Assembly: GCA_014529385.2 (NCBI GenBank)
Contig: CM043944.1
Location: 61,635,748-61,699,747 of the forward strand
From: Adiantum capillus-veneris
Taxonomy: Eukaryota; Streptophyta; Polypodiopsida; Polypodiales; Pteridaceae
Direction: 5' to 3'
Length of the DNA: 64,000 nt
A model generated the notes under the pieces. That model was not told where the DNA came from, made no database searches, and worked only from the letters and a program-made list of their open reading frames with translations. Made by a program: the position numbers and the translations under genes. Each line of letters begins with the position of its first letter. Within the stretch, counting starts at the first letter, position 1. Positions 19,801 to 32,029 of this stretch are shown piece by piece.

Positions 19801-22800
19801 TGTGACCAATGGACTAGGCTAGGCATAAAAGTAAAAAAATAAGTGACCTGTTTGATTAAAAATAAATAAAAATTGGAATAGACTGGAATGTGTTAGCGAT
19901 CATCGCACACCAACTGAGCTTGTGTAAGTAGTGGTATGACAAGTCATCTCAGTAAGAGTTCAATCAAGGAAAATAGAACCTATGGCATTAGAAACAATAG
20001 ATTTTGCAACATAATGTAGACAAGTAAGGGAGCATCCGCAAAAAAATCTTGTCTGCTGCAAAGGTGTTGGGTATCTATAGGGGTATGAGAATATCTAGAT
20101 TTTGATATGAGAACATTGTACTTAGATTATCTGCAAAACTTTTCTAAAAAATAAACCACTGAAACAATGAGCCATTTGAAGAGGACAAAAACAAGAAAAT
20201 CTTCATTGTTTTATAAGTGCGACAAATTTTAAGATGACTTATGAATGTATGACAATTGACAACTTGAATCGATGAACGGAATCACAGGGAATATCATATG
20301 GTATAGCCTAGCTATAACTGGATGAATTTGCAAAAATAGCCTCATTACTACATTTTTGATTCTGATGAACCCTAAATCAACAGGTAATTTTTTTTTTGTG
20401 CTAGCCTGTGCTAATTAAAGGCATTCACCAATTGAAAGTATAATGAGAACAAGATTGCTAGAAAGAGTAAAGGATGCGAGAATCATGTGCTACCAGAGGT
20501 GCTGACAATTGACATTAATCTAAGATTCGAGTTATGAATCAAAGTAGATCAAAGATGATAGAGAGAGCTTACTAGAAGTATATTATTGAAATGCAATGAA
20601 AAATTTCATACCTGAAGGTTCTTCGATATGATAGCATTGTAGTGGGCTTCATCTGCAAAAGGACTTCTCAAAGACAAAGCACTAAAGATGATTTTGTGTT
20701 AGATGCAGGCAAGTATGTATAAACACTTGAAAGTCCTTAATGAGGAATTTGAAGTTTAAAGAGAAACTATGTCGAACAAATTGATCTATAAGGATCTTTC
20801 GGTAATGGCCTATAAAGACAGGTGTTAATGCCAAAAGTGGGTGATAGTTTACATCAATTATCTGTAGTACAAATTGCAGAGTCAATTTGAGCCCCCTTTT
20901 ATTGGTAAACAATCCTAACTTTGCATCAATTTTATCATTGATGGATTTTAAAATGTTAATACATTGAGTATGCGATTAAACTACTCTTAAATTTAACAAG
21001 AAATTGTTTTGCTGCTCAAAAATTCTTTTAGAAATTTGGAAATTTCATTAACTAATCATTGAAAGGCAAGCATATTCGATCAAGCGGCTTATTCTTTGGA
21101 CACGAGACGTATTTGCAAGGCGAGTTGCAAGTGCTATAAGCACTGACTAATGCGTATACTTGCAAGCATCTATAGTAGCGAAGTTGGATGTGGCGGCTTG
21201 CTCTCTTAGGAAGAGGCCAAACGATACAAATACACCGTGGGTGGTGATGAAGGACCTTGCGTGAGGTTAGGATCTGTATATACGTGATGATGGAGTAAGT
21301 GTTTGATGCAGAAAAAAACGTCACGATGGGTAGTCAACCATTATGAGGTTAAATGTCTTGTCACGACAATTGCCATAATCAGTAACATAAGGGGAGGGGT
21401 GGAATATTACCAGAGGCTAGGATTTTCCAGCTATGCCAAATAGAGCCAAACATAGAGTTACATTACATATGGCATTGTTCATTGTTCAGTATACTATGAG
21501 ATATGAGTCCACTTTCATTGTCTATTCAAAGATGGTTTCGGACCATGGACTAGAGACTAAAATGAATACTTGAAAATGAGACTAAAACTAAAAGAATAAA
21601 ATCGTTTATTAAAATCAATATCATCATCGTTAAGTCGGTTGTTCGAGAAATTATTGCACTGGTCGCTCACACTGAAGAGCTTCGTCAATGTCCATCGCTG
21701 GAAGGAGTCGTAGTGGAATGGGGGAAGGGGGAGAGAGAAAGGAAATGAAATGTTATATTAAGAGTTTTCAAAAGGGGGAAAGTGCATATGATGCCAAATT
21801 GATACAATTCGTGTGAATCTGATCCACTGCCTGGTTACAAATTAAATTGAAGCAAATGAAAAAAAATAAAAATAAAAATCAGCAACAGCATCGCCGTAGG
21901 TTTTCTGACCACTACTTGTGGAAGACAATTGAGATCAAACAAAAAGGGTGTGTGGCCGCCAGCTGAGAAAGAGAGAGAGAGATTCTTCCTGCTCCAGGTT
22001 GAATAAACGCATTTGAGTCATGAGTAAGCTGCACATCGTGACATGCATCATTGATAGCTTATCATCGTGAGCATACTTGTCCTGATTTGAAATTCGACAG
22101 GTCCGGAGGAGACCGAAGAGAGATTTCAGCAAGCGGCAAGCTGCAGTGGGTTGAAGATGCCGGAACGCACAGCTGCCATGCTTGGGGTAAGCTGGGTATG
22201 TGTGTGTGCCGAACGGGGGCACAGAGAAAAACATTCGGATGACGAGAGAGAGAGAGTGTTGGCAAGCTGCACCTACCAACTCAGACTTTGCTGGCGGTTG
22301 CATGAGAATTGCGCCCTCAAAAGGGCAGCGAGCTAGCGGTTGGTAGGGGATAGAGTCGCATGGCAACTAGGGGTTGGAGTTGTTAGAGGCTAGCTGCTAC
22401 ATGGACGTATGTGCATGAGCATGGCCGCAGAAGGTAGGTTGGGGGTGAGAGAGAGAAGGAGAGTCGCTGCATGGAGATCAGAGGCAGAGAGAAATCTGCT
22501 TACGAAGGGGGGTACCCGTGTGCAACTATGCTGTGGTTGAGAGAGGTGAAGAATGTTACTTTTACGGTGTTCCACGACGCATGATGGCTGGCCGAGTAGG
22601 TGCCCTGAGAGTGAGAGAAAGAGAGAGAGAGAGAGTGGTCGAGGTTGGTGTGCGCCGGTGGTTGGGAGAGGGAGAGAGAACCGCTGCATGGTTGCTGATG
22701 GGCTGTGCTACTCCCACTAGTGTATGGAGCCAACGACTTGTGTGTGCGTGGTTGGCAGATTGCAGTGTTTATATGAGGGTGTGGATGGTTGTGCGACGCC

Positions 22801-24008
22801 ATGCAGGGTGTGTGTGTGGGTCCTATGTGTGCTCTGACCTTACTTTAGCCAGTCCTACTGCACATGGTTCTGCTTCACTTGGTTCTGCTACTACTTGATT
22901 GGCCCTGAGGTTTCAATTCACTGCAACTACCAAGCCAAGCTTCAAGTTGCCACTAGATCATGGCTTTCTAAAGCTCGATTGGCCAAGTTCTGTACTGGGC
23001 CCGATTACAACCCGCCTTAATTGGCTCGATTATCCTGCAATCGAATGCCTTTGACCTTGGTGCTCCCAAATGTCCTACCCTTGCAAGCTCGCTCGTCTTG
23101 CCTTTGCAACCCATTCACTGCAGCTCGGGGTGCTACATACCTAGATTTGAGTCGATATTACTGTTGGCGAATTGCATGCACCGCGAGTCTCATAGCGGCT
23201 GCATGTGAGTAGGACAATGGCTGCTTTGATTAGGTGTTCACAACATTTTGGGTTGACGTCATTGGTTGTCGTCGACACTGCCCACTCAAGGTGAATAGGT
23301 AGCCGGTACCTGTATCCATTACTCTAGTAGCAACTACCTAATCACTGCTGTGTAGCACCGCTTATACTGTGCCACGCTTTTTCAACTGAGCCGCATTGGT
23401 ACTGTCGTCCAGGTCTGTGCATGAGAGAGTGTCATAGCTACGAACTGTACTCAATGGACACTTGTGATTCGTTCCCACTAAACGGAGAGAAGGTAGATTA
23501 AGCAATCGAGTTCCCGTTCTCTTCCCGTTTACTTCTTCACTCAGACACTCACCAAGGTCGCTTGGGTATATTCCTATAACAATCTATCATAAAATCTGCT
23601 GCTACTACTTCTTCTTCTTTTTTGTTTTGGGACGTTCTATGTGACAGAATTCGACTATACTTGCTATTTACAAAGGTTCATCATAGGTAAATAAAATACA
23701 TTGTCTCTTGCAATTTATTCTTTTGTAATATCCTATCTACAGTCGTATGCTAATCCTTTCTTATTATTGAGTATTTTTATAAAGTTTAATATTTTCAATT
23801 ATGACGTTTAATTATCATACTTACACTAGTAACTACTATATCGTAACAATAAAGAAGAAATTCTCTTTAATTTCAATGATGACTAGTTGTATTATACAAT
23901 CAACACTAATTACTGCAGAATGAAGCAACTAACAACACTAACAAGCATGAGAGAACAAAATACTTAGCTGATGTTTGTCTAAATCCATTATCCGGGAGCG
24001 TAGCCCTG
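19801..24008. other. LARD interior, 5' and central part, non-coding
   Basis: AT-rich to about 21,900, then a GC-richer block (about 22,100-23,500) with GA-rich stretches, then AT-rich again. Frames at 22,518-22,898 (+) and 22,366-21,935 (-) have low-complexity compositions and no domain. No captured host exon could be recognised. Confidence 0.5.
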
Positions 24009-24020
24009 GCTCTGATACCA
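24009..24020 (-). promoter_or_regulatory. LARD primer-binding site (initiator tRNA-Met)
   Basis: The minus strand reads TGGTATCAGAGC one base after the 5' LTR end, the standard plant complement of the initiator tRNA-Met 3' end. It sets element polarity and cDNA priming. Confidence 0.95.
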
Positions 24021-24021
24021 C

Positions 24022-24507
24022 TGCTATAGTCGGAGGCGTGGCTGCCCTGCAAAATACCAAAAACCATATGCTACAAACCATAAAACGAACTAATCTCCAT
24101 ACCTGGCGAATCCACGAGCACATAATCGACGATATACGTGAACAGAGAGAGATAGAGAGCGGGAAAGAGTGAAAGAACGCGTGTAGACGCACCTCCTAGA
24201 GCGGAGTGCTACGTCGGCATGGCGAGAGAGAAGAGAGGAGAGGAGAGAATAAGACACAAGCACTGGGTACAATCTCCCCCCGTGCAAGAGTGACCATTTC
24301 CCTCTTGCACGTATTTGTTTTATAGATTTCTTGAATGGTCAAATTGGTTACAAACTGGCCGACTGGTCATAATTGGCCAAAGCTCATAAAAGAGCACTTG
24401 AATAATAAAATGTACATGATATACAAATACATTTGCATAGGCCAAGCTGGGTCTAGTCTTTTCCACCTGTCAGCTGTAATAAATCATAAAATATCATTTC
24501 TATAACA
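24022..24507 (-). repeat. LARD 5' LTR with TATA box and hairpin
   Basis: 486 bp, TG...CA. On the minus strand a TATA box (CTATAAAAC, 24,318-24,326) is followed within about 10 bases by an inverted repeat with 10-base arms CGTGCAAGAG/CTCTTGCACG (24,281-24,290 and 24,302-24,311). The 3' LTR carries the same hairpin at about 18,912-18,942. Confidence 0.92.
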
Positions 24508-24512
24508 CCATC

Positions 24513-25004
24513 ATTGGAGTGAGAAGGATCCCTTGTTTGTACGTGGCTCCACACTTTGGAATATGCGTTATCATGCTCATATTTGCCCTTTAAATAATCC
24601 AAAAATTCACCACGAAGTTTCGTGAACAAGAGAGAATTGATCTCCGGCATATGACTAAGAGCCTCAGCCACCACATTGTATCGTCCTTTACGATACTAGA
24701 GCTTGGCGTCATATTCCTGAAGAATCTCGGCCCACCTGGCTTTTTGATCCTTCAAATCAGTTTGTTGTGTAAACCATTTGATGCTTTCATGGTCAAACAC
24801 AATCTCAAATTGAGCACCATACAAATAATGTCGCCATGTTTTTAAGGTAGACACTAGTGTATAGAGTTCGCGTTCATAAGCAGAGTAGTTTTGTTGTGCT
24901 GCATCAAGATTCTTTCTTTCAAATGCAATTGGCCGCCTGTCTTGTAACAGGACTGCTCCAATAGCACGGTCACTGGCATACGTTTCCAAAACAAATGGTT
25001 TCAA
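24513..25004 (-). pseudogene. Chromovirus RNase H and linker
   Basis: The frame 25,004-24,696 reads FVLETYASDRAIGAVLLQ, RRPIAFERKNL, YERELYTLV, TWRHYLYGAQFEIVFDHESI: the full gypsy RNase H order. The first catalytic aspartate (family ETDAS) is Tyr here, which should abolish RNA-strand cleavage. The linker frame 24,674-24,513 (AEALSHMPE) lacks the usual ADALSR spelling but occupies its place. It runs straight into the LARD target site. Confidence 0.87.
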
Positions 25005-25188
25005 AGGATCTATAATAGCTAGTATTGAAGTTGTAGCTAATGCATCCTTGAGCGTATCGAAACTATGCTATTAAACAGGTCCACTGAAAAGATTTGCCTT
25101 TTCGTTTCAGTTGGTCCGTCATGAGAACAACAATATTAACATAGTTTTTAACAAACCTTCGACAAAAACTTGCAAATCCTAAAAAATT

Positions 25189-26013
25189 CTATAACTCTTC
25201 TAGATTTTTAGGAGAAGGCCGCTGTCCGATTGTATCCACTTTGGATTGATCCATATGTAGGCCAGTAACTGAAATAACATGCCCAAGATAGTGAATTTCC
25301 TCTTTTAGAAAATCACACTTAGATTCCTTGGCATATAATTTATTTATTCGTAACAATTCAAACACCTGCCTCAGATGTTGTAAGTGTTCTTCTTTAGAAG
25401 CAGTGTATACTAGAATGTCATCAAGAAAAACAATGACAAATTTGCCCAAGTATGGCTTCGAGACACTATCCATAAGTGTCATGAATGTTGCGGGCACATT
25501 GGTTAACCCAAAAGGCATAACCAAAAACTCGTAGTGTCCAAACCTTGTTCAGAATGCAATTTTGGGTATATTAGCAAGTCAAATACGTACTTGGTGATAA
25601 CCTGACCGCAAGTCTGTTGTCATAAAAATACGAGCATGAGTGAGTTTTTTGAACAACTCATCCACGTGTGGAAATGGGTACTTGTTTTTAACAGTAACCG
25701 CATTTTAGCCACGGTAGTCTACGCACATGTACATACTGCCGTCTTTTTACTTTACTAATAGGATAGGAGAAGCCCACGGTGAAGAACTGGGTTGGATAAA
25801 CCCTCTGCTAATGTAGTTATCAAGCTGACATACCACCTCAGCAGCTTCAAAGTAACTCATGCGGTAGGGTGGTTTACTGGCAGGTTTACTGCCTGCAACC
25901 ACATCGATGCTATGTTGCACCGATCGTGTCGGCGGTAATCCTGGTGGAAAATCATTAGGAAAAACATCGTGAAATTCATTTAATAAAATTTTTAACTCAC
26001 TACCAACTTTTGC
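25189..26013 (-). pseudogene. Chromovirus reverse transcriptase
   Basis: Open only for 25,524-25,189 (MPFGLTNVPATF, then the catalytic FLDDILVYT, LKEEIHYLGHVIS). Upstream, broken by stops, are FIQPSSSPWASPILLVKKKD, MCVDYRG, KYPFPHVDELF and LRSGYHQVRI. FLDDILVY is the usual box of chromovirus-type RT. The stops (for example after CVDYRG) make it inactive. Confidence 0.9.
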
Positions 26014-26709
26014 TTATTGGGAAGTAGCCATTGGTGGAAAAGATGAGAGAGAAGCATGCGGCCTTGAGGAATGTTCAACAGATTCAATGTTAGAGAGAAA
26101 ATGAGACAACGAGTAACACAATAAAACTTGATCTATTTCATTATCAGAAACAAGCTGCTTAAGCTCAACTGTACATATCAATGGTGAAGAAGGTACATCC
26201 TTCTCTCCTAATAACAACACATGTGTGCCATGGGATTCAAATTTCAAGTTGTTGTGCTCATAGCTACACTTCAGCGATGGTCCTAGGCTATGCAACCATT
26301 CCCTACCAAGGACCACATCTGCCCTCTCCATGTTCATAACCTGAAAATCCAAGTATTTGGAGTAGGCTTGTATTTCCAACGGTACAGCTCGGACTTGAGT
26401 ATCCCAGACTTTGGCATCATATCCATTCATCATTGCTACTTTGTAGCGGTGGGTACACGAAGTTTGAGGCAATTTGAGTTTTTAAACCAATCCAGAATTG
26501 ATAAAATTGTGAGTAGCATCATCATCTACCAAGATGCGCACCTTGTGCCCTTGTTGATATCCATGCATACGTACTAACTCATGTGGTCCGAAGGTTTGTT
26601 GCCACATGGAAGCTGTGAGACAACATTCATGCACCACCTCGGTGTGTGTTACTTTCACTGTAGAGAATTGTGAGGAAGACTCAAGAGGCAGCAGTTGCAC
26701 CATGTGCAC
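26014..26709 (-). pseudogene. Chromovirus aspartic protease
   Basis: The frame 26,709-26,482 ends HKVRILVDDDATHNFINSGL, where the family has VDSGATHNFI; the active-site Ser-Gly is replaced by Asp-Asp, so it is unlikely to be active. After one stop the frame 26,472-26,014 gives VVLGREWLHSLGP, the conserved flap/end motif (GMDWL family). The C-terminal part is the linker to RT. Confidence 0.85.
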
Positions 26710-26719
26710 TGCTTTCTCC

Positions 26720-27095
26720 TTGCCATGAGTAGCAGATTTCCCCTTGGGACAATCCTTTTTGCCATGACCGCTTCCTAAACATTAAAAACATAATTTCTCT
26801 TTCTTAGCTTTATCAAAGTCCTCAGAAGAGAGAGGACCTCTAGACCCCTTGGGTTTTTTAGATTCTTTTGAATTGGCTACTATAAATTTTCTTTTATTGT
26901 GCCCATATTGCGTACGTGTATTACCATGTGTATTAAAAGGCACGTGATTATGATGTGATTTCTTTTCATCTGGATCATCGTGAATATGTGCTTTCACTAT
27001 GGCTTCCTCAAGTGTTTTAGGGTCTTGTGTCTTGACGTGCTTCTTAAGCTCTAGCGTCAGACCACGGATAAACCCTCGTACTTGCTAAAAGGTGT
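26720..27095 (-). pseudogene. Chromovirus gag C-terminal fragment with CCHC knuckle
   Basis: The minus strand reads FIRGLTLELKKHV, KTLEEAIVKAH and a lysine-rich stretch, then a knuckle-like CLGSGHGKKDCPKG in which the first cysteine pair is disrupted by a stop at about 26,777. Recognisable gag ends at about 27,095, so the N-terminal half, leader and 5' LTR are lost. Confidence 0.75.
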
Positions 27096-27392
27096 CTAGG
27101 CCTTCCACATTGAGGATAACAACCCGATAGTGAGTATATATTCAAGTAATGATGGGTATTGGTGCATGGAACACGTGTCCCAAGCCATCCAATTCCGATC
27201 TGTCTGTGATGCGACACGAGAGAGCGAAATACATTGATAATGAACAAAGAATATACAGAGTACACAGAGTAAATAGAGTAAACAGATGGAAATAAAGAGT
27301 CTGTATGGATACAAAGTAATCATTACAAGAAGAGCATAGCTCGTTTCATAACCTCCCGACCACCCTCGAGCTATCTCAATCACACTCTCACT
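27096..27392. other. Unassigned junction DNA between two gypsy fragments
   Basis: Contains repeated ACAGAGTA and GTAAA(T/C)AGA motifs near 27,253-27,285. No domain in any frame; probably a truncated LTR between the opposed chromovirus and Tat-like elements. Confidence 0.4.
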
Positions 27393-29414
27393 TTGATTAT
27401 GGAGTTGCAAGAGTTTCAATACTCTTTCAAGGTAGAAGATAGTGTGCGTGCACAATTGGCAGGGATTCTCACTTATAGGGTGCATGAAAAGGAGATTAAG
27501 GTGCCTGAAGTAAATACCCTACCATTGCCACCACCAAAAAGTATTCCTAATTCTTTTACCTCGTTCTTTGATGGAGCTTTTCGTCGAGCCACAGGAAAAG
27601 CAGGGGGAGGGCTAGTGTTGCTCAACCCAAGTGGAGAGGTGGTCATGAAAGAGAAGTTCAATCTACCAAGTTCAGCTAGCAACAATGAAGCAGAATATGA
27701 CACACTACTTCATGGTTTAAAAATATGCATTGGCCATGGTATACAACGTCTCATGGTAAAAGGGGATGCACTTATCATTGTGAAGCAGATTTTAGGCATT
27801 TGGTCATGCAAAAATGAAAGAATAAGGGCCAAAGTTCATACCATCCGTAGGCTATTTAATCAATTTGAGGAGGTGCAATTATATCATATTCCTAGGAAAC
27901 AAAATGAAGATGCTGATTTACTTGCACAACAAGCCGTTGCATGTGTAAAGAAAGAAGTGCAGGTCATCATGGTGGCGGCTGCTGTGAAACAACCGAGGTA
28001 CCAGGGATTGGAGTCATTGGCTCTCATCATTGGCTACATTTTGGAGGGTGAGTTTCCACCAGACTTCACAAAAGCTCAGAAGAGGAGACTCATGAAGAAG
28101 GCAAGCATGTATCTCTTCCTAGAAGGCTCCATCTATCAAAGAGGGAAGGATAAAGTGTGCAGAAGAGTACCAACTATCGCGGAAATTCCAGCCATTCTAA
28201 AAGGTTTGCATGAAGAGGCATGTGGTGGTCATTTTTCCCAAGAATTAACTGTGAAGAAGATTTTTCTTGCGGGGTATGTTTGGCCAAGTCTACATGTGGA
28301 TGTCCAACATTGGTGTAAAAGTTGTCACAATTGTCAGGTAAATGGGAATAGAAGATTGATTTATGGTCCAAGGCAAATTGTGCTTGCAAATGGACCCTTT
28401 GAAAAGTGGGGCATTGATGCTATGGGTCCTCTGCCTAGGACAAAAAATGGTAAACTCTACATTCTAGTGGCTGTAGACTATATGACTAGGTGGGTGGAAG
28501 CACAAAGTGTGGCAAAGGTAAATGAGAGGACAGTGAGCAAATTCGTCTACACTCACATTTGTTGTAGATTTGGCACACCTTTGGAGATTGTTTCTGATAA
28601 TGGTCCAGGGTTTAGAAAGGGATTGCTCATAGAATTCTGTGAAGAACATCGTCACAGTACACCCTACTATCCCCAATCAAATGGTTTGGTAGAAAAAGCT
28701 AATGGTGTCATTGTAGGCATCATTAGAAAGATGGTGAAAAACAAGACAAAGTTGTGGGATGACTTCTTGGATGGTGCCTTGTGGGCGTATCAAACCACAT
28801 ATAGGGAATCCACGGAGTTCACACCATTTCACTTGGTCTATGGTCAAGAGGCTTTACAGCCAATTGAACTAAACATTCCAACAATGCGACTTCATGGCAA
28901 ATCAGCACAAGATGATCAAGAAGCATGGATGGATCAACTTCTTACCTTAGCTGAGCTTGAGTGGAAAAGAGAAGCAGCATACGAGTGCTATAAGAGGAAA
29001 GCCACACAGACAAAGGAGAAGCTTGACAAGAAACTGAAGGACAAAGGCATCAATGAAGGAGATCTTGTGCTAAGGTATGACAATTGACTCGATAATCGTT
29101 TTGATGCCAAATTTGAAACAAGATGGCAGGGGCCATACATAGTCAAGAAGGCTTTCAATTCAAGTTACTATCAACTTATGGACTTGAATGGGAAAGAGCA
29201 CTCCAGGAAGGTAAACGGCTATCGCTTGAAGCCTTACTTGAGTCGCCTTCTACCAAAGGATCTACCAGAGCAAAAGGCAACTATCCCATGTAAGTATTGT
29301 TCCATGAAGCATGAGTGTAACACAAACCAAAATTCCAAGGGGCCAAACAATGAAGATCTTGTCAAGGACTCTGAAGCACTCTCTTTGGAAAAGATTCTTT
29401 ATGATGGTACATGA
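27393..29414 (+). pseudogene. Tat-like gypsy polyprotein end: extra RNase H plus integrase
   Basis: 564-codon frame with one in-frame TGA at 29,085-29,087, then the same frame open to 29,414. The first 30 residues look like the tail of the pol RNase H. Residues about 54-180 form a second, plant-type RNase H (FFDGA D58, NNEAEY E97/E99, KGDA D123, NEDADLLA), the extra domain of Tat-lineage elements. Then the zinc finger H271, H278, C309, C312 and the integrase core with GIDAMGP (D340), VSDNGPGF (D400) and SNGLVEKANG (E432). Only 31 residues separate D400 and E432; the usual spacing is about 35, so a small deletion is likely. After the stop comes the C-terminal FETRWQGPYIVKKAF. Gag, protease and RT are absent upstream. 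Confidence 0.9.
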
Positions 29415-29427
29415 ATATACCATCATC

Positions 29428-29440
29428 CTGGGGGAGGGCT
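29428..29440 (+). promoter_or_regulatory. Polypurine tract of the Tat-like element
   Basis: CTGGGGGAGGGCT, followed by AA and then TGATAGCC, the likely LTR start at 29,443. This fits a plus-strand cDNA primer at the 3' end of a + strand element. Confidence 0.85.
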
Positions 29441-29442
29441 AA

Positions 29443-31650
29443 TGATAGCCGTTTGGCTCTCTATAATTTCCATAGTGAGTTATCTCACCCTATCAAATCA
29501 CTCAAACACTGTGGTTACCCTCACCCTTTCACTGTATATAGGTGCGTGTGAGTTAGGGGACTTTTCCCTTATCTCCTTACTGAAATAAAAAACCCTCAAT
29601 TAGCTAGTCATGGGGCTAGTTGAGCCAAAAAAATAAAAAATATAAGTATATTATGGCCCATGCGTATGTAAATATTTCTTTGTATATAGGGCCTAAATAA
29701 AAGATTTTTTCATAATTATTTTGGTATTTATTTAAATATTTCTACCTAGGTGTGTGTTATTTATGCTCTGTACATTGCCTTACCATTACCACAATTTTTC
29801 TTACCATTTTTCATACTCTTTATTCCATATAGAAATATTTTCATGTAAGCTTCTCTTATATTTGGTGTAACTCCACCCCAACAAAAATCCAAAAAAACTA
29901 GTTTTATTTATGTGTATATTTTTTCACTATTGTGATTTTTCCCTTCCTACATCTATTTTGTTTTTTTTTCTAAAAAAATTAGAACACCAAAAATATTTAT
30001 CTTTTTATGGTAGCCTCATAATGAGAGAGATTTCTTTTGACCCCTTGATATTTTTCCACTTATATTATTTATATTTGACATGTACATATTTTTTAGACCC
30101 CTCAATATTTAATTTTCTTAGTTGTACTATTCACTTATATCATGATCTCAACAATATCTTTAATTATAGACCTACCAAATAAGGTCAAGGGTAGGTGGCA
30201 TGCATACATGCACTATGGAGGGCTCACTCTTGGAGGTATTCAAAAGAATCATCCAAAGAAGGACCACACAAGGACCTTGTGCAGTGGAAAAAAACGGTCG
30301 GTTTTGCTGAATTTTTAAAGTTCACTTGCTCTCCGAATTTGAAAAGGTGATACAAACAAAAGTTGTAGCTCGTGGGCTGAACTTTTGCCTCAAATGTTTT
30401 CATATTTTTTTGAGCTACGAGCTATGAGCTATGATTTTATTAGTGGACCCTAGTTTTTCCATGCTATGCAGCCACACTCTCTCTTTCACTTTATCATTTT
30501 CCTCTTTCACACACACTTCTCCCCTCATCATCCCCACCTCTCTCACCACTCCTCTCTGCACCCTACTCACCTTCTCCTCAACCTTGAAGAATAAGAGAAA
30601 CCATGGTGAACTCATACCTCCCACACACAATTCCATTCCAAAATTGACCACCTAGTCTCATTTTTCCTCCTCCAAATTACCCATATCTATCAAAAAAACC
30701 ACAAAATTCAGCCTCTTCTCTTAAAAGACAGCATCATGGTGGTTGATTACTCAGCTTCAATTACCTTGTCTCTCAAGGAAGGTCAAGAGTGGAGAAAAAA
30801 TGTACCGTCAAAGCTAGTGGACCGTCAACAAGCGTCAAAATTGGCCCTACTCAAGACACTTGGAGCATCAACCTTGTAAGAAATCCATCTTTTCTTACCT
30901 CTTAAGAGTTTTTCTTCCTTATTTGTATCCTACATGGATACTCCCATTGTAAATATCCAATTCCATTTGTAAATTAATACTAACTCTACTAACACTAACC
31001 CACTATGAAATGTCCTATCACCTCCATTTCTCTCCTCTCTCTTTCCCCACCAACTTCTTGATAATTCCAAGCAAAAGAAATTAGATAAATTGCTGAAAAT
31101 CTAACCCAACCATGGTTAGAGGAGTAACCCTAGCCTTCAAAATTGCTATAAAAGGAGGGTGTAGCTAGCACAAAAAGGGGGGGAGCCATAAGCAAGAGCA
31201 CTATGCTATAGCTTGAGAAGCCAAGCTCAACCTCTCTAGAAGGAGCTCTTGAGTGGAAGCTCATTGTCTTATGCATGTGCATGTATTGTAATAGGGGATT
31301 AGCAAGGGAACTCTATGCCATTGTAAGAGAGAGAGTGATCATTCAATTGAGAGTAGGAAATCTATCATTTCCCCTACTAGTGTAAGCCCAACATTTGCTG
31401 AATCAAGGAGGGTGGATTTGGACTAAGCTTGGATACTTTGTCTCCCTTCCAACGTGAAGTAATGGACAACAATGATGCGTAAGTGTCTTGGTGTTTTTTG
31501 TTAAGTTCTTGATAGCTTGTCTTTGGTGTTGTCATCAATCTAGCCATAAATCCCACATACTGTAAGAGGGCGACAGGGTGGAGAGGACTCCCTTGGCCTT
31601 AAGACAGTGATTGGGGTGGCTTTTTTTGTGATGTGTTGTGGTGAAATTTA
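29443..31650 (+). repeat. 3' LTR of the Tat-like element
   Basis: Starts TGATAGCC just after the PPT. It contains a strong TATA box GCTATAAAAGG at 31,145-31,155 followed by a purine-rich leader, the layout of U3 then R. No coding frame is supported over these 2.2 kb. The right end is uncertain: CGACA at 31,571-31,575 is one candidate, and no matching 5' LTR exists in the window to test it. Confidence 0.6.
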
Positions 31651-31811
31651 CGCAAGCTATGTTGAACAAATACTAATCTCACTTTGATTTGTCATGACAG
31701 ATTTGTAAGAAGGTATTAATGCAACAAGCACCCCTCCCCCTTTCTCTCTCTTTCTTAAATATATAGTTGTGTTTGCTTGATCATTGCCGATACGTTTCAA
31801 AGCAGCCCGAG

Positions 31812-31813
<2 letters not shown>

Positions 31814-31873
<60 letters not shown>
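31814..31873. repeat. (CT)n microsatellite
   Basis: Uninterrupted CT for about 60 bases. It lies between the Tat-like 3' LTR and the truncated end of the opposed gypsy RT, close to the breakpoint. Confidence 0.95.
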
Positions 31874-31875
<2 letters not shown>

Positions 31876-32029
31876 GCGTCCTAGTTCGCATCCAAAACTA
31901 GGTGGTGCCCCAAATTTGTGTAGGGTTAGGTTGCGGGTTTGTGTGTGTGTTTGTTGTTTTTTCCAACCCCAACCCAATTGAGCAGCATGGGAGCCTAGAA
32001 GAGTGCTTGGAGGCCACTCTTCTTGTTGC

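Larger units (their letters stand above)
18653..24507 (-). mobile_element. LARD: complete non-autonomous LTR retrotransposon
   Basis: 5,855 bp bounded by two 486-bp direct LTRs (18,653-19,138 and 24,022-24,507; roughly 97% identical) and by perfect 5-bp target duplications CCATC (18,648-18,652 and 24,508-24,512). The PBS to initiator tRNA-Met and a purine tract GGAGAGGTA next to the left LTR put it on the minus strand. The 4.9-kb interior has no gag or pol motif in any frame; its longest frame (143 codons, 22,366-21,935) is unrecognised and lies in low-complexity GA-rich DNA. This is the definition of a large retrotransposon derivative, presumably mobilised by a copia- or gypsy-type partner. 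It inserted into the chromovirus between RNase H and integrase. Confidence 0.93.
17088..27095 (-). mobile_element. Chromovirus (Ty3/gypsy), 5'-truncated and split by a LARD
   Basis: Minus-strand gypsy element in the order gag zinc knuckle, protease, RT, RNase H, [LARD insertion], integrase, chromodomain, PPT, 3' LTR. The pol order with integrase after RNase H plus a C-terminal chromodomain defines the chromovirus lineage, whose chromodomain is thought to steer insertion to particular chromatin. The 5' LTR, PBS and gag N-terminus are missing: recognisable gag ends near 27,095. All domains carry stops or lost catalytic residues, so it cannot act autonomously. Its continuity across 18,652/24,508 is shown by the target duplication of the inserted LARD. 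Confidence 0.88.

Noticed and set aside
21935-22898. 100-143 codon frames in the LARD interior
   Set aside because: Low-complexity GA-rich DNA, opposing frames on both strands and no domain; not evidence for a captured gene.
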